Shown in pieces: positions 48,601-60,153 of a DNA stretch of 64,000 bases (the first letter of the stretch is position 1; each line of letters starts with the position of its first letter). Both the position numbers and the translations under genes were made by a program. The notes beneath the pieces were generated by a model that made no database searches, was not told the DNA's origin, and worked only from the letters and a program-made list of their open reading frames with translations. This DNA is from Acanthosoma haemorrhoidale (lineage: Eukaryota; Arthropoda; Insecta; Hemiptera; Acanthosomatidae). Location: positions 85,333,189 through 85,397,188 of the forward strand of contig OV884009.1 of assembly GCA_930367205.1 (NCBI GenBank), given 5' to 3'.

Positions 48601-49872
48601 AAGAGATTATATTAGGGAATATATATGATGTTGTTTTGGTAGAGAAGATTTGGAACATGATGGTACCCTAAATATATTGCCATCTGACAAGGAAATAGCC
48701 ATTCTGATTCGAAAGAGAGATGCTAAATACTTGATTTTTGTGTCTTCCATTGTATCTTCTGATTAGAAATTGGGATACTAGTTTTCCTCACCAAATCCAT
48801 ATTGTGAGCCCCTATTTGTTTATCGGATAGGTCCACTTATACTTTTCAGCCAAATCTCATAAGATGTTTACTCTGTTCTAAAGTTTTCGCAACCTTGTTT
48901 AAATTTCTACAGCAATTTTGAACTGAAGAGTGAATTCTTGGGCACTTTCACTTTCTTGGATTGATTATTATTTCAACCTTTTCCTTGATTATCAAAAACA
49001 TATTTTTGCACTCATAAAAAGCCTAGCCAAAACTATTTTAAATGGTAAAATGAAGAACCCACTGACAAGTAAAAATTTTATTTATTTTAAGTGATCAAAT
49101 TTTTGGTTTTGAACGAGAATACGTAGACAAGTAAAATGCCTGGCGTAAAGCTGGAAAGGTACTTACAAGTTATACTTATCACTCTGAAGATTATGTTAAT
49201 AACTAGACCACTGGATGTATAGGTAGATATTAAAATTGTAAATAACGTTTTCTGGAGGCCTAGATTTTCTTTATACCTTCAATTAATTGTATGCAAAAGT
49301 CTACTTAACTATGCCAGTTAATTCCATAATTTTCAATTTCTATAACTAAAGCAACTTTGTTTTCAATCATGCCATTAGAGTGAACCTGCACTAATCTGAA
49401 TTTTATGAAAAAAGTTCACCTAATACAGTTGATAAGAGAAAAGCCCAAATGTACTGAAAGACTCAAATCGCACAAAAGCCAGCTGACTGCCAGTCTTGTG
49501 TAATCTTCTCCATTTGGTATTAGTGATAAGTACCACCTGAAATTTTCAGGTTGGCAGAAAAGTAGGCTTATTAGAATTATCCTTTTGAGGAAGTCACATT
49601 AAAAAATTGTTTTTTGTATAAAATGTTAATCCAAATATATGTAAAAAATATGTATATTTTAGAAGCTTTAAACTTATTAATGGTCATCAGATATTATTCT
49701 GAGGAGTATTGAAGGAATCTCTAAAATCCAACCAAATTTCTCTAGTTTAACCTGAGTTTATATTATCCTACTTTACCTACTATAATAGTTTCTTTATATC
49801 ATGGTTAAAACATAATGTAATATTTGAATAAATATGGGTTATTTTAATAAAAATATGTTTCTTCTTTTACAG
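45613..49872. other. AT-rich DNA upstream of the second gene
   Basis: 4.2 kb with no recognised element or coding frame. If the second gene has a noncoding first exon and promoter, they should lie here or further left, but I could not place a TATA box or initiator with confidence. Confidence 0.45.
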
Positions 49873-49936
49873 AAAATGGCTCTACCTGCTAATTACAAGA
49901 GCATTGCTCTTGGAGTGATGCCACCTGGAACTAATC
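49873..49936 (+). CDS. Unrecognised gene, first visible coding exon
   Basis: A 64-nt exon after TCTTTTACAG and before AATC|GTAAGT. It carries ATG at 49876 in the context AGAAAATGG, a favourable start, and encodes MALPANYKSIALGVMPPGTN plus the first base of a Gln codon. The preceding AAA is in frame, so the exon could instead be internal (phase 0) and continue from the coiled-coil gene's 36347-36445 exon. The next exon is at 57048. Small residues and Pro suggest a flexible N-terminus. Confidence 0.66.
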
Positions 49937-50400
49937 GTAAGTCATAGTTCGTAAATGTTGTGTATAGGCATTTGTAGAAAGGTTTACTATAGTAGGCACC
50001 CTTTTCAGGACTAGGCTGACAAACAAAAACCACTGAAAAGAAAAATTTAGGTATAATTAGTTATTTACAGGTCAGGATTATACCTCATTTGCACAGAAGA
50101 AAGAACATCACCGAAAAAAAGTTTGAAATATTTATCAGCTTGATTATTGACTGATTGGGAGGAAAAATTGTACCCTTGTGTAATGATTTGTACCATTCAT
50201 AACGGTTTCAACCCATAAGTTAACATAACAATGACTGTATTTTAGTACCTTTAATTTTGGTAATAAAAGGAAATATGTAAGCATAGGAAGCCTATTTGTT
50301 TGAATTGTATGCCAAAGTTCATTTGATTATGACTGAAAAACGCATGCATTTATAATCAGTTGTAATAAGTAGAGTGAGGTTCATGTCTGAATTTCACAAA
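49937..50400 (+). other. Intronic AT-rich DNA
   Basis: Start of the 7.1-kb intron of the second gene. I see nothing beyond AT-rich sequence up to the TA that flanks the Tc1-like element. Confidence 0.45.
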
Positions 50401-50402
50401 TA

Positions 50403-51201
50403 CACTGCTGCACACAAGTGGTGCACATAAAAAAAACTCTAATATTTGCTTCCTAATAAAATTATTTTTGCTTTCAATTGTTTTCTAATTAACATTTAAC
50501 TTTTTCATTGATAAGTGACTATAAATATGACGGAAATCTCCAATAAATATTTAAAAAAATTATTTAAAAAAAATTAGACAGAAATTTCTGATCATAAAAA
50601 AACAATTCTGATTATTAAAAAAAAACTATGTTTTAGTATTGGATAATTCCTCCTCTAGCTTGAATCACAGCCTCAAGTATTCGAGGCATGTTTCTCGTCA
50701 AGTTTGCTGCAACCTCTTGATTCATAGCCTCCCACTTCTGTAGTAAAGAAGTTCTTAATGCATGTAAGATAAGGGAGGATTGACCTATCATCCTACATGT
50801 CAACATGCCAACCTTGGCCTACATGTGCTCTATAAGATTTAAATCCGGGCTACAAGCTGGCCACCTCAAAGTCCGCATATCCACATCATTGATGTATTAC
50901 AAAACAAACATTTGCATGTGTGGTTGCACATTGTCCTGCCTGAAAATGAAATTGTCATCAATAAATGATGCAAATGAGTTCAATTATTCCTGGATAATTT
51001 CCCTCACATACTTAAATCTTGAATGATGATAAAAGTTTTAGCTTTTGTGTACCCAATTACATAAAGGATTAAATAGGATAAACAAAGCTCTTTATTGAAA
51101 AGAAACTAGTCTCTTCCCTTCAAAAATTATTTTTTGAGTATTCTTTTTATTAAAGAATGAATTTTTCTTAGTGTGCCACTTTTTTTGCAACTTTAATAGT
51201 G
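50403..51201 (-). mobile_element. Degenerate Tc1-like (DD34E) transposon
   Basis: Flanked by TA (50401-50402 and 51202-51203). The ends are eroded inverted repeats sharing an AAGTGGYRCAC core. The minus strand encodes NFIFRQDNVQPHMQM, a stop, then TLRWPACSPDLNLIEHM, a stop, and KWEAMNQEVAANLTRNMPRI with a C-terminal ARGGIIQY. Exactly 34 residues separate the second catalytic Asp (QDN) from the Glu (LIEH), the DD34E spacing of Tc1-like transposases. The N-terminal half is not readable. Confidence 0.72.
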
Positions 51202-51203
51202 TA

Positions 51204-52384
51204 GTACTTAAGCACAGTACACCTGAACTTTAAATCTGAAACAGGCTCTGAAAAGCCGCACTGGGCTTTAACTTCAATAGCCTTATCGAAAGCATAGACA
51301 CGCAAATGACTAGACAAAACTAGACAGGCTTCGTTTTGCAGTTCAATGTATCACATAAAAACTTCAAACACCTTTTTTGTTTTTATATGATGTTCTCATC
51401 CTCTCTGCTGCCATCTAAATCCTTATTGTAGTCTTGTAATGTGTAAAAAAAAACTGGTTACTATTTTGTGGTCAGTTAAAATTTTGTTTCACAGCTAGTC
51501 TGTAGTTTTTTTTTCCCCCATAAAAGTAATTGTTTCATGCTAGGATGACACTTTTGATTACTGGCTAAATCACATGGCTTACAGAGGATGTATGTGCAGA
51601 CGAACATTTTTCTTTTTAACAATTTTTTTTTAATTGATTGAAACAATTAGTGGTTATGTATCTTATTAGATTGGATGTTTTAATTTTTTCTATATTCTAG
51701 TGTCAAAGTCACTTATTGATTTTCTTATTCTGATGAATATGTCCGAACAAACAAACGTTTTTCAGGACACTTGTCATTTCAGATCAGTAAAGTTTATATG
51801 TGCAGTATAGTTAAGAAGAAGAAATAAAAATAATATAGGATAAAAAAATAAACTATATTCTGGGAACACGTCCCCTATGAATAATAATATGGCACATATA
51901 AATGAGTTAAATTATACCTAACAGGAAGTAAATAGTACAACATATAAAAAAAAAGCTGTCCAATGTAAAGTGTATACTTTAGAAAAGAAAAGATAACATT
52001 CAAGAAAAACTTTTAGTAAATAAATATACAAATCATTATAAAAATAAAGAACAAAAAAAATAGGTGTAGTATAATATAAAATTAAAGTGACTATCATGGC
52101 ATTTACAGTTAAAAGACAAATAAATTATGACGATAATGAGGATAAAAAAAACACCGTAAAAGTATTTCCGTAGAAATGAATAAATAATTTTGTAGCTAGC
52201 AATCCTTTATCTGGATGGTGAGGTGTTATAATAGGAGGAGTCTGAAGGTATGTAAGGAGTAAGGATGAAGCATGTGGGATATTAAGAGTAGAGAATTTCA
52301 GAAAGTGATAAAGCAAGCAAGATAGGATCAGTTGAATGTTGTAGTTCTGTGGGAAGAGGTATATAGTTTTGGAATAAATCTATT
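51204..52384 (+). other. Intronic AT-rich DNA
   Basis: No gene or element recognised. It contains T- and A-runs, and ORFs on the minus strand near 52125-52316 without motifs. Confidence 0.4.
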
Positions 52385-52552
52385 ACACATCGATCATAAC
52401 GCTATCTGTAGTGTCATGTTAAGATACTTGCTATTAAGTTTATGTTTTGCTGGTTGCAATTTACCAACCAAGAATTATTTACTTGAGAGGGTTTATTGAT
52501 GAACAACTTAGTCTGTCTACAGCTAATGCTGTTAAACCAATGTTCATCTATT
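52385..52552 (-). pseudogene. Short RNase H-end fragment of a non-LTR element
   Basis: The minus-strand frame includes KLFINKPSQVNNSWLVNC and QQNINLIASIL, matching the segment LFINIPSKVNNSWLLNC...QNINFVTGIL at 9214-9498. The mariner at 52556 lies directly beside it, so the insertion probably hit this relic. Confidence 0.5.
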
Positions 52553-52555
52553 ATA

Positions 52556-53821
52556 ATAGGTTGGCCAAAAAGTCTGTTCGGTTTTTTAAGCGAAAATAAG
52601 ACATAAATTTTAAACACAAAGCGATTTATTCAATCAATGATATAATTGCTGTTTTGTTCCAGTATCTTCTGCCATCTCATGGGCAGATTCATAATTCCAT
52701 GCTCAAAGAATTTCCTGTCTTTACTGGCAAAAAAATTTTCCAAGTGGATTTTTATATCTTCTTCAGAGTTGAAGGTCTGTCCATTTAATGAATTTTCAAG
52801 AGACCGAAGCAGGTAGAAATCTGAAAGTGCAAGGTCGGGCGAATATGGAGGGTGTGACAAAACTTCCCAGCCAAGCTCCAGTAACTTCTGCCGCGTCTGC
52901 AAAGAAGTGTGCGGTCTGGCATTGTCATGATGTAAGACAATCCCCTTACGGTTGGCTAGTTCTGGATGCTTTTGGTGGATCACTGCATTTAATTTGTCCA
53001 GCTAGTCACAGTACACATCCTAATTGATGGTCCTGTTCGTGGGAAGAAGTTCGTAAAAGACAACACCCCTCCAATCCCACCAAATTGAGAGCATAACCTT
53101 CTTTGGGTGAAGTCCTGCTTTGGGGGTTGTTTGTGGCAATTCGCCGCGCTTCCCCCATGAGCATTTGCGCTCCACATTGTTATAGACGATCCACTTTTCG
53201 TCCCCTGTCATCATTCTCTTCAAAAAAAGATCGTTTTCTTCACATTTCCTCAATGAATCGCAGATGGAAATCCTTTGGGCAAGGTTAGCCTCACTAAGTT
53301 GATGGGGAACCCAAACATCGAGGCTGCTCACGTAGCCAAGTTGATGCAGATGGTTTTCAACACTCGATTTGGATATTTTGATTTGTATACGGGAATTGGT
53401 GTCGACTAATTCCTTCACTTTGTCGCTGTTAATCTCAGTTGGCCGGCCAGAGCGAGGTGCGTCTTGAACCGAAAAATTTCCCGATCAAAATCTTGAAAAC
53501 CACTTCTGGCACACACGTTCTGTAACAGCATCCTCTCCGTATACAGCGCACATCTTCCTGCAAGTTTCCACTGCTTTCTTGCCTTTTTTAAAATAAAAAA
53601 GCATGAGGTGTCGATAATGTTCGTTTTGGTTTTCCATTTTCAGGATGATCCTAAACACACAAAATACAATCAATCTCATCGGAATTTCGCATCAAACTAT
53701 GTTAAAGTGTCTAGTATCTGACGAGAGCGCATTCGCAAGGGACGGACTGAAGTTAGCTACATATTAGACTGCTTGAAGTTTCGTGATGACAAAAACCAAA
53801 CAGACTTTTTGGCCAACCTGA
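52556..53821 (-). mobile_element. Nearly full-length mariner transposon
   Basis: 1266 bp, bounded by TA at 52554-52555 and 53822-53823. The inverted termini share AGGTTGGCCAAAAAGTCTGT and a GGTTTTT extension, about 30 bp with two or three differences. The transposase gene runs on the minus strand (52630-53637). Size, ends, TA duplication and DD34D spacing identify a classic mariner. It lies in the first visible intron of the second gene. Only point changes are seen, with no internal deletion, so it is relatively young. Confidence 0.92.
52630..53637 (-). pseudogene. Mariner transposase with three nonsense codons
   Basis: From ATG at 53637 (MENQNEHYRHLMLFYFKKG) to TGA at 52630-52632, 336 codons in one frame without any indel; typical mariner transposases are about 345 residues. 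Order: helix-turn-helix (VCQKWFSRF), linker WVPHQLSEANLAQRI, first catalytic Asp in MTGDEKWIVYNN, second in LHHDNARPHTS, third in YSPDLALSDFYLLRSL; 34 residues lie between the last two (DD34D). Stops interrupt at 53485-53487 (TGA), 53020-53022 (TAG) and 53002-53004 (TAG). Each could arise by a single C-to-T change. As it stands the protein cannot be made in full. Confidence 0.9.
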
Positions 53822-54299
53822 TATTATATATCCATTATTCCAGTTGGGAAGTGGGTTTGGACATGCCAATTCTGTTGAAGAACCAACATCAGTTATTGTA
53901 AAATCAATATTACTTCTGTTGATACTTCATAACCTCCTTATCAGTAGGTTGCTTGTGTAAGCTTGATGTGGAGTTGATTTGCTCATTTGTTGCTGAGTAA
54001 ATCAGTTCTTAAAGTGTTGGTTTTATTTTATTATTAATATTTTACCTGAACAAGTTATGGACACAGCATGTGGGTGAGAGAAAAGGAGCTCTGTGTAAAT
54101 TAAAAATTTGATAGAAGTTAATCAGTTCTCTGAGGTAAGTTTACTAATTTTTTAATGGATCCAAAATTGGTCTCCATTCCTCAGATTGCTCTGTTAAAGG
54201 GGAATAACAACTGAGAGAATCGGAAAGTTAAAATAAGAATGGGATTAAAAATGATACCCAGAGCAATAGAGATAATAGATAGGACTTATAAATGTCCCA

Positions 54300-55230
54300 G
54301 ACCAAGCTGATGTCCAAGCTAAGAAAGCTTTTGATTAAGAACTAGCCACATTTAATTCAATCAAAAAACATGCATTACTGGTTATGCCTGATAACTTGAT
54401 TGTGGAGATTTTTGAAAAAGTAAGACACTATGAGTCTGGTAGAAATATGTGGTTATGATTATGTCAACTTATCAATACATTTTCAGAGGACAGAATTTTT
54501 GATTTGTATAATAAATTTTTTGAAAGTAAGTGCCTTTCAGATGATGACACATTTATTACTAGAATTTCTAATGCATGGAACCGGTTGAGAGGAGAAATTG
54601 ATAAACAACCTGCCAAAAACAAAGATGTTTTTACTGATATGCAAAATTTAAAAATCTCTTCCTGGTAAATTCAAACTTTACAAATCTCTTTAAATCAGAA
54701 TTATTTAGATCAAGAGACATCATATTCTAGGAGTCATTCAAAGCACCGAGTGGAAAACCTACATTTTATTCATTGGAAAGAAAAGGTATTGACATATATC
54801 ATGAAGAGAAGGGAATTTATGCTTGCCAACTGGAGGGTTTCAATAACAACTCCTAAAAGTCTGCAGATTACATAAAAGCCTATATGGGCTGAAACAGGCT
54901 CCACGTTGTTGGAAAGAGAAAATAATGCAATACTTACTAAGTATTGGTTTTAAAATTAGCTCAGCAGATCCTTGCCTATTTATCAAAGATGTAAATGGTA
55001 AAAGGATTTGGAAGAAAGAGAAACAATGGAGCTCTTAAAAAAATTAAAACGAGTTCAAAATCAAGACTAAACCAGCTGATTTTTATCTTGGTTTGGAGAT
55101 TTGCAGGATCAAGGAAGGTATCAAAATAAATCAAACTTAAATTAAAAGGCTTCTCCAAGCATTTCAGGTAGGTGATAGTCGACCTGTGAGTTCCAATTTT
55201 GAAGGATAATTTGGACAATGAAAAGGAAAT
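54300..55230 (+). pseudogene. Ty1/copia retrotransposon relic (gag joined to RT)
   Basis: Gag-like residues come first: PDNLIVEIFEKVRHYESG (about 54388-54445), then in the next part RIFDLYNKFFESKCLS and TFITRISNAWNRLRGEIDKQ (54490-54605). RT follows at 54840-55130 with KSLYGLKQAPRCW (54874-54912), the diagnostic Ty1/copia block, then LLSIGFKISSADPCLFIKD and FYLGLEICRIKEGIKINQT. Protease, integrase and the front of RT are gone, so this is a deletion derivative with stops and shifts. LTRs were not found. Confidence 0.78.
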
Positions 55231-55424
55231 CCAAAATGTTATGATAACAAATTTTTACTCTTTCTCCTTGCCACTTTTACTATACAGTTGTTTTTTAAAG
55301 GCATTGTCCTAAATAAGAATGATGTCTCACTTTTATACCTTTTTCATGTTAACTTTCATAAATCTATCAGGCAACATAGGCACAGTATCTGATAAAAAAA
55401 TATCTGAATTTGTTGTAAAAAGAA

Positions 55425-55560
55425 GAGGCTGAGACAGGCTAGCATGTTAAAGCACAGATTACAGCTCGCTTGAACCAAAGTGGCAAGAGTTTGATTCTAT
55501 CATCTGGATGAGCAGATTTTATTAAATGATTGGCCCACAAAATAAATTTATTACTTTTAC
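55425..55560 (+). repeat. Possible decayed tRNA-derived SINE
   Basis: Contains TAGCATGTTAAAG, similar to a polymerase III A-box, and 45 nt later GAGTTTGATTCTATC, similar to the B-box GGTTCGANTCC. This spacing fits a tRNA-like head. The rest has no recognisable tail, so the call is tentative. Confidence 0.35.
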
Positions 55561-57047
55561 TCTGTCTAGAAAATGGTTGTATCTCATAGATAACCTTATT
55601 TTTATAAGTTCCTTGTTAAACCCAAATAAACCGATGCAATAATTGACAAGGACTTATGTAAGTTTTAGAAGCTTTAAACTTATTAATGCTCACCAGATAT
55701 CATTATTCTGAGGACTATTTAACGAATCTCTTAAATACAACCAAACTGTGATATTTTGTTACTCATTCGTATATATGCAGTGTAATTCCCATATAACGAA
55801 CATCTTCAAGGAATCCTAGGGATTCAGATTGTTACACCCTAACTTTGTTGTATCCAAATTAAAAAAAAAAAAAGACTGATAAAAGTCATACGTACCTTCA
55901 TTTTGCATAAAATCAATTTAGATATTTGATCAATAAAGATTAATGGGATAAGTATGATGTGAGTTTTTTCACATACATAATTATGATTAATTTGCTGATA
56001 TATTGGATGAATCAGATTTCTTAACAAAGTTCTTAATACTTCTTAAATCCATAAATCCTTATAGTGTATTTATTTCACTGTTTAACGCAAGAAAAGTGTG
56101 GGTCTGATCAATAGAAGAGAACTCTTCTTAAATTGATGTCACCTTGAACACAATTTCTACAGCTTCGCCATCAGCTTTCCCACTTTCCTCTTCATTTTTG
56201 TTTAAAATAGACTGGAAAATATTGTCATCACTCGGTTCTTCAATGTTGATTGGCTAATTTCCATCTCCCAACTTAGAACATTATTAGAAACACCGCTTTC
56301 TAAATGTTAAATTATTTTCAATTTTTCAGCAATAGTAAAAGAACAGCTCTTTTTGGACATTTTTAACATACACAGAAACTTCTCTACACGGAACAACACC
56401 AAAACGACAACTGAGATTGAGATAAATAACTGCTGTTAGTACTGTGGGCTTGCCAGTGAGGAAGAGGATTCCACAAAGTTAATAGAAATAAAATAAAGTA
56501 AACACACAGACCTCTTCAGTCATCACAGTTTATAATGAATACTCAGAAAGTTTTAAGGCAGAGGGGAACCTAAGAATATCGTTGTAGACAAATGAATAGA
56601 CCGGTTTTCTTTTTGAGAGATCATTACTAATTCCGGATTATTGTTATATCCGGCATCATTGTATATGAATGAATTTACTGCAGATGAGATAGAAAACCAA
56701 CCAAAGGCATTGCTAGTAACAGTTAAACCCAGAATATCAATGTATCCAGCATGCCTATAAGCAATTGTAGTCAGATTTTTAAACTTTTGTATTTATTCTT
56801 TGCTTTGCATGCGCTTAGTAAATATGTTCATAATAAATCTAATAAATGTGTTTAGTTTTCATCTTGCATGTATGCTGCTATTTTCGAAAATGCTGTATGT
56901 TTATTTTATAGTTACAGAATCTTTCATTACTGTCTACTAATAAGTATAACCTGACGGTAACGCTAGTTAGTTAATATTTATTTTAGAATAATTTTGTATG
57001 GTGAAAAGTTTTATGATCAACTTTATTTTATATAATTTTGTGCTTAG
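55561..57047 (+). other. Intronic AT-rich DNA
   Basis: The remainder of the 7.1-kb intron of the second gene. I see no coding signal or transposon ends; a 13-base A-run lies at 55860-55873. Confidence 0.4.
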
Positions 57048-57092
57048 AATTGCTGACTGCAGGTGTGCCAATGGCTTTCAATATATTGAAAG
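57048..57092 (+). CDS. Unrecognised gene, small internal exon
   Basis: A 45-nt exon between TGTGCTTAG and AAAG|GTGAGC. Completing the split Gln codon, it encodes QLLTAGVPMAFNILK and leaves one base (G) for the next exon. Phase agrees with both 49873-49936 upstream and 60113-60153 downstream. The exon is short, but both splice sites are good and the reading is protein-like. Confidence 0.6.
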
Positions 57093-58305
57093 GTGAGCAT
57101 GTTTTTAAAGCTTTTTTTCTTTATCTTTGTTTTATGTTTATATTCTTTTATTTAATCTTTTTCCTTTAGACATTTTACTAGAATGATTGTAAAATTATTT
57201 TCTGCAGGAGATTATTAATGAATTATTTTGCCTTCCCTGTACATGTCCATTTTTTGTGGTTCAGGTTGATAGTTCTTTGGGCCCATTAGTTGGGCCACAT
57301 TATTTGTTTAGATTTCTCGGTATTTATTCTTCTCCTTTAAAAAGAAAGAACATTTGACCTTATATTAGGTTTTTTATTTTATTTTGTGCTATTATTTTAG
57401 TGGTTTGGTTTTATTATTCTCAAAAGGGGGCTGGTTTTGATTTTATATATTTTTTTATTCTTTACTGTATTTTTTTAAAGCTGTTTGGAAGTTTCACTTT
57501 TATAGTCAACTGTTGTCATTTTTAGGCCTCATTACCTACTAATTTGATGACTACTAATTCTTTGATATATCGTAACAAATATTACGGTATATCCATAAAT
57601 GTAGTTATTTGTGACTAATTTATATGTCGCAGATGTAATTTTATTTTGCTTTTATATCAACTTTTTAAATAATGATTTTAATTTAAGAAGGAAATATTTT
57701 TTACATAAATTTGTTACACAAGACTAAGATTTTTTTTTGTTTAATGGCTCTTGCTACTATTTGTTTATTTGGTTTAGCACTGATCAAAATTAAAAGCTGA
57801 ATTTATATTGTTTGTCTGCTACAAAATAAAAGCTGCTCTCCAAGGTGAGAATTAAACTCACTTCATTCTGTACAAAGCGGATTATTATATATTTGCTGCA
57901 GACATATCTGTGAGTACTTTTTATATGTAATGTTATTATTCTTGAGAAATTTGTTATAGCTCTTTTTAATCTGAATGTGTAGTACATTGTATAGCTCTTG
58001 AACAATTCTAAATACTACCTTATCGATCAAATGCTGACTCAGTTTAAAATTATCCTGAAGATTGATTGATATTAGGGCTTCGTGGGTTCCCAATTCTCAT
58101 TCTTTGCTCTAACACGCATGTCTTTCACTAGCTTGCTTGTGTGGCTAGCCTCTTAAAAAAAACAAAAAACATCTTACAGAATGATAAATTTAAAGAACCA
58201 CTTCAATAAATTGTCTAATTAAATGTATATTTTATTTTATATGTGTGAATGGATGAAATGACCCTCTATCAAATTTCACTAGTTTCTTTTTTTTGTTCAA
58301 TTTAG

Positions 58306-58550
58306 GAGGGATTGATTTTTATTACATTGGGAAGGCAGTTTTTTCGAGATTGAAATGTGAAACTGTGACAATAACAGGATGGTTTGAGTATCATAATATA
58401 TCTAATCTATTAGATGTGAGGTGCAACTTGCGAGTTAAAACAGATTTAAATAAATGTATGAGCATGATCAAGAGTGAAGGTGAATTGATATCACCAAGTT
58501 CATTGATGTTAAGGTTTTCTATATTCTACAATTATAACTTTGAAAAATAA
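58306..58550 (+). CDS. Candidate alternative terminal exon of the second gene
   Basis: After TTCAATTTAG an open frame of 81 codons runs to TAA at 58548-58550. Joined to the single G left by the 57048-57092 exon it reads GGIDFYYIGKAVFSRLKCET, then VTITGWFEYHNISNLLDVRC and further to LRFSIFYNYNFEK. Phase is right, the frame is long for this AT-rich DNA, and the alternation of hydrophobic and polar residues suggests beta structure. The constitutive route appears to skip it (60113). It could be chance or an unrelated gene; no family recognised. Confidence 0.33.
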
Positions 58551-58985
58551 TTAAAGGCTTGAGTGAAGTAGGGATATTGCTGCAAAGCGATGAAGAATAT
58601 GAAATGTCTTCATCTTCTGCACCCTTTATATAAAATATGATGTGTTATAAACAATGAAGAAGCAAAAATTAAAATATACTTTCACATTCTTTACAAAATA
58701 GAATTTATTTATTACTAAATGTTTTTAGCAATACATTTGTTCCTAAAGTTGAATATACTATGTATAACATTTAATTACAGTAGTTAGTAATGCAGTTGAA
58801 ACTTTGTAATAGTCTTAAAGTATTAAGTAAAATTTTACCTTTTAAGCAGTTTCTGACAAATATTTACTGTTTTGTGATTTTTTTTTGTTCTATTTTCTCT
58901 GTTGAAATTTTATTTCCGCTATCAAGTGCTAAGCTGTGTTGAGTTGCTGAATTTTTATTGAATTATGTAAAAGGCAGCTTAAACT

Positions 58986-59160
58986 GTCACCACAGTCTAG
59001 TGGTTATGGTTAGCATGCTGACTTCCAACTGTGGAGACCATGCTTCCCTAAGATTGTTTCCAAGGGGATAGGTATGTTTGGGACTAACTCATCAGCCTTG
59101 TGAGGATAAATGGGTAATTATTTAAGTAAAAAAGTAGCGAAACTGATTAGGAAAGCTGAA
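58986..59160 (+). repeat. tRNA-derived SINE-like unit
   Basis: CACAGTCTAGTGGTTATGG and AGCATGCTGACTTCCAACTG resemble the A-box and anticodon arm of a tRNA (Asp/Gly/Gln type), followed by GGAGACCATGCTTCCC where a B-box would be expected, slightly degraded. A non-tRNA body follows (GGGACTAACTCATCAGCC, AAATGGGTAATTATTTAAGT), as in insect SINEs. It is in the intron before 60113. No target duplication was located. Confidence 0.5.
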
Positions 59161-59714
59161 TTTAAGGTCGAGAGGAAATGGCTAGTGCTAATCACATTAG
59201 CACTTCATTGCCACCATCAGCCCTCCCTCTTCATGAGGTATTACACCGTGGTTTTATTTTTATTCTTTTATAGGGAGCTTGAGCAAAAACTTTTAGTCAT
59301 TGGCTGGCTGTTCATTAATGCAGGATGACCCTCTATACTGCCGTTTCTGGCATGCATAAAGCCTAAAGCTTGGGTCACAGATAATTTAATCCTTCCATCA
59401 TCAATTCATGCTATACCATGTCCTACTAGTTTGCCAATAATCACCAGTTTTAATTAAGATCTTTAAAGGATTTACGATCTCTTTTTAAGGGAGTCAATGA
59501 CACAAATGTGAATAAATTTGTTTTTCGATAAACAATGGCTCAGGTTTGTGTTGATCTAATGCAACTCAAAAGAATTAACAATCACAATTACATTATTTAA
59601 GAAAAAAAATATAAGAATCCCTTCACTTTTAACATTTTGATCTGATTTGTATATCAAACAATAAATAGAAAGTCAGGTGTGAAAATACAACATATCTTAA
59701 AATAAATTAAATTT

Positions 59715-59745
59715 TCCGTGTGTCACTTTTTTTGTGGAGCAGTGT
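59715..59745 (-). repeat. Solitary Tc1-like terminal repeat
   Basis: The minus strand reads ACACTGCTCCACAAAAAAAG followed by TGACACACGG, matching the ends of the Tc1-like element at 50403-51201 (CACTGCTGCACACAAGTGG... and its partner). No matching opposite end or transposase lies nearby, so this is a remnant or an unresolved MITE end. Confidence 0.45.
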
Positions 59746-60112
59746 CCTGTTCCAAAAAAATAGTTTTTATTTTTTAAATAAGTACAAATTAATTTGTGGG
59801 AGATGAATTAATATGTTGTATTTAATACACTTTGGTTGCTATTATGTTTAATAATATTTTGTGGAGATGGAAAATCTTATTTCACAACCTAAAGATTATA
59901 TTTATGCTGTTGTTGGAATGCCGGTTGTAGGTTAGTTGTGATTTAAGAAAAAGGCTTGTCTGCCCACAGTATTTATGGACAGTAAGAAATGATAAAAACA
60001 CTTTAGGCAGACAAGTCTTTTAAAAAAAATTATGTTCATGTGATAGTGGGATCTATACCTAAACAAAAATAAGCAGAATTATATCTATAATTTATGTTTT
60101 TACTTTTTCCAG

Positions 60113-60153
60113 AACGTTTAAGAGCTACCACATCCTCAAATAATTCTGGTGGA
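60113..60153 (+). CDS. Unrecognised gene, small internal exon
   Basis: A 41-nt exon after CTTTTTCCAG, before GGA|GTAAGT. With the G from the 57048 exon it encodes ERLRATTSSNNSGG, ending on a codon boundary. It is Ser/Thr/Asn-rich and likely disordered. Both splice sites are strong and phase matches its neighbours. Confidence 0.6.
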
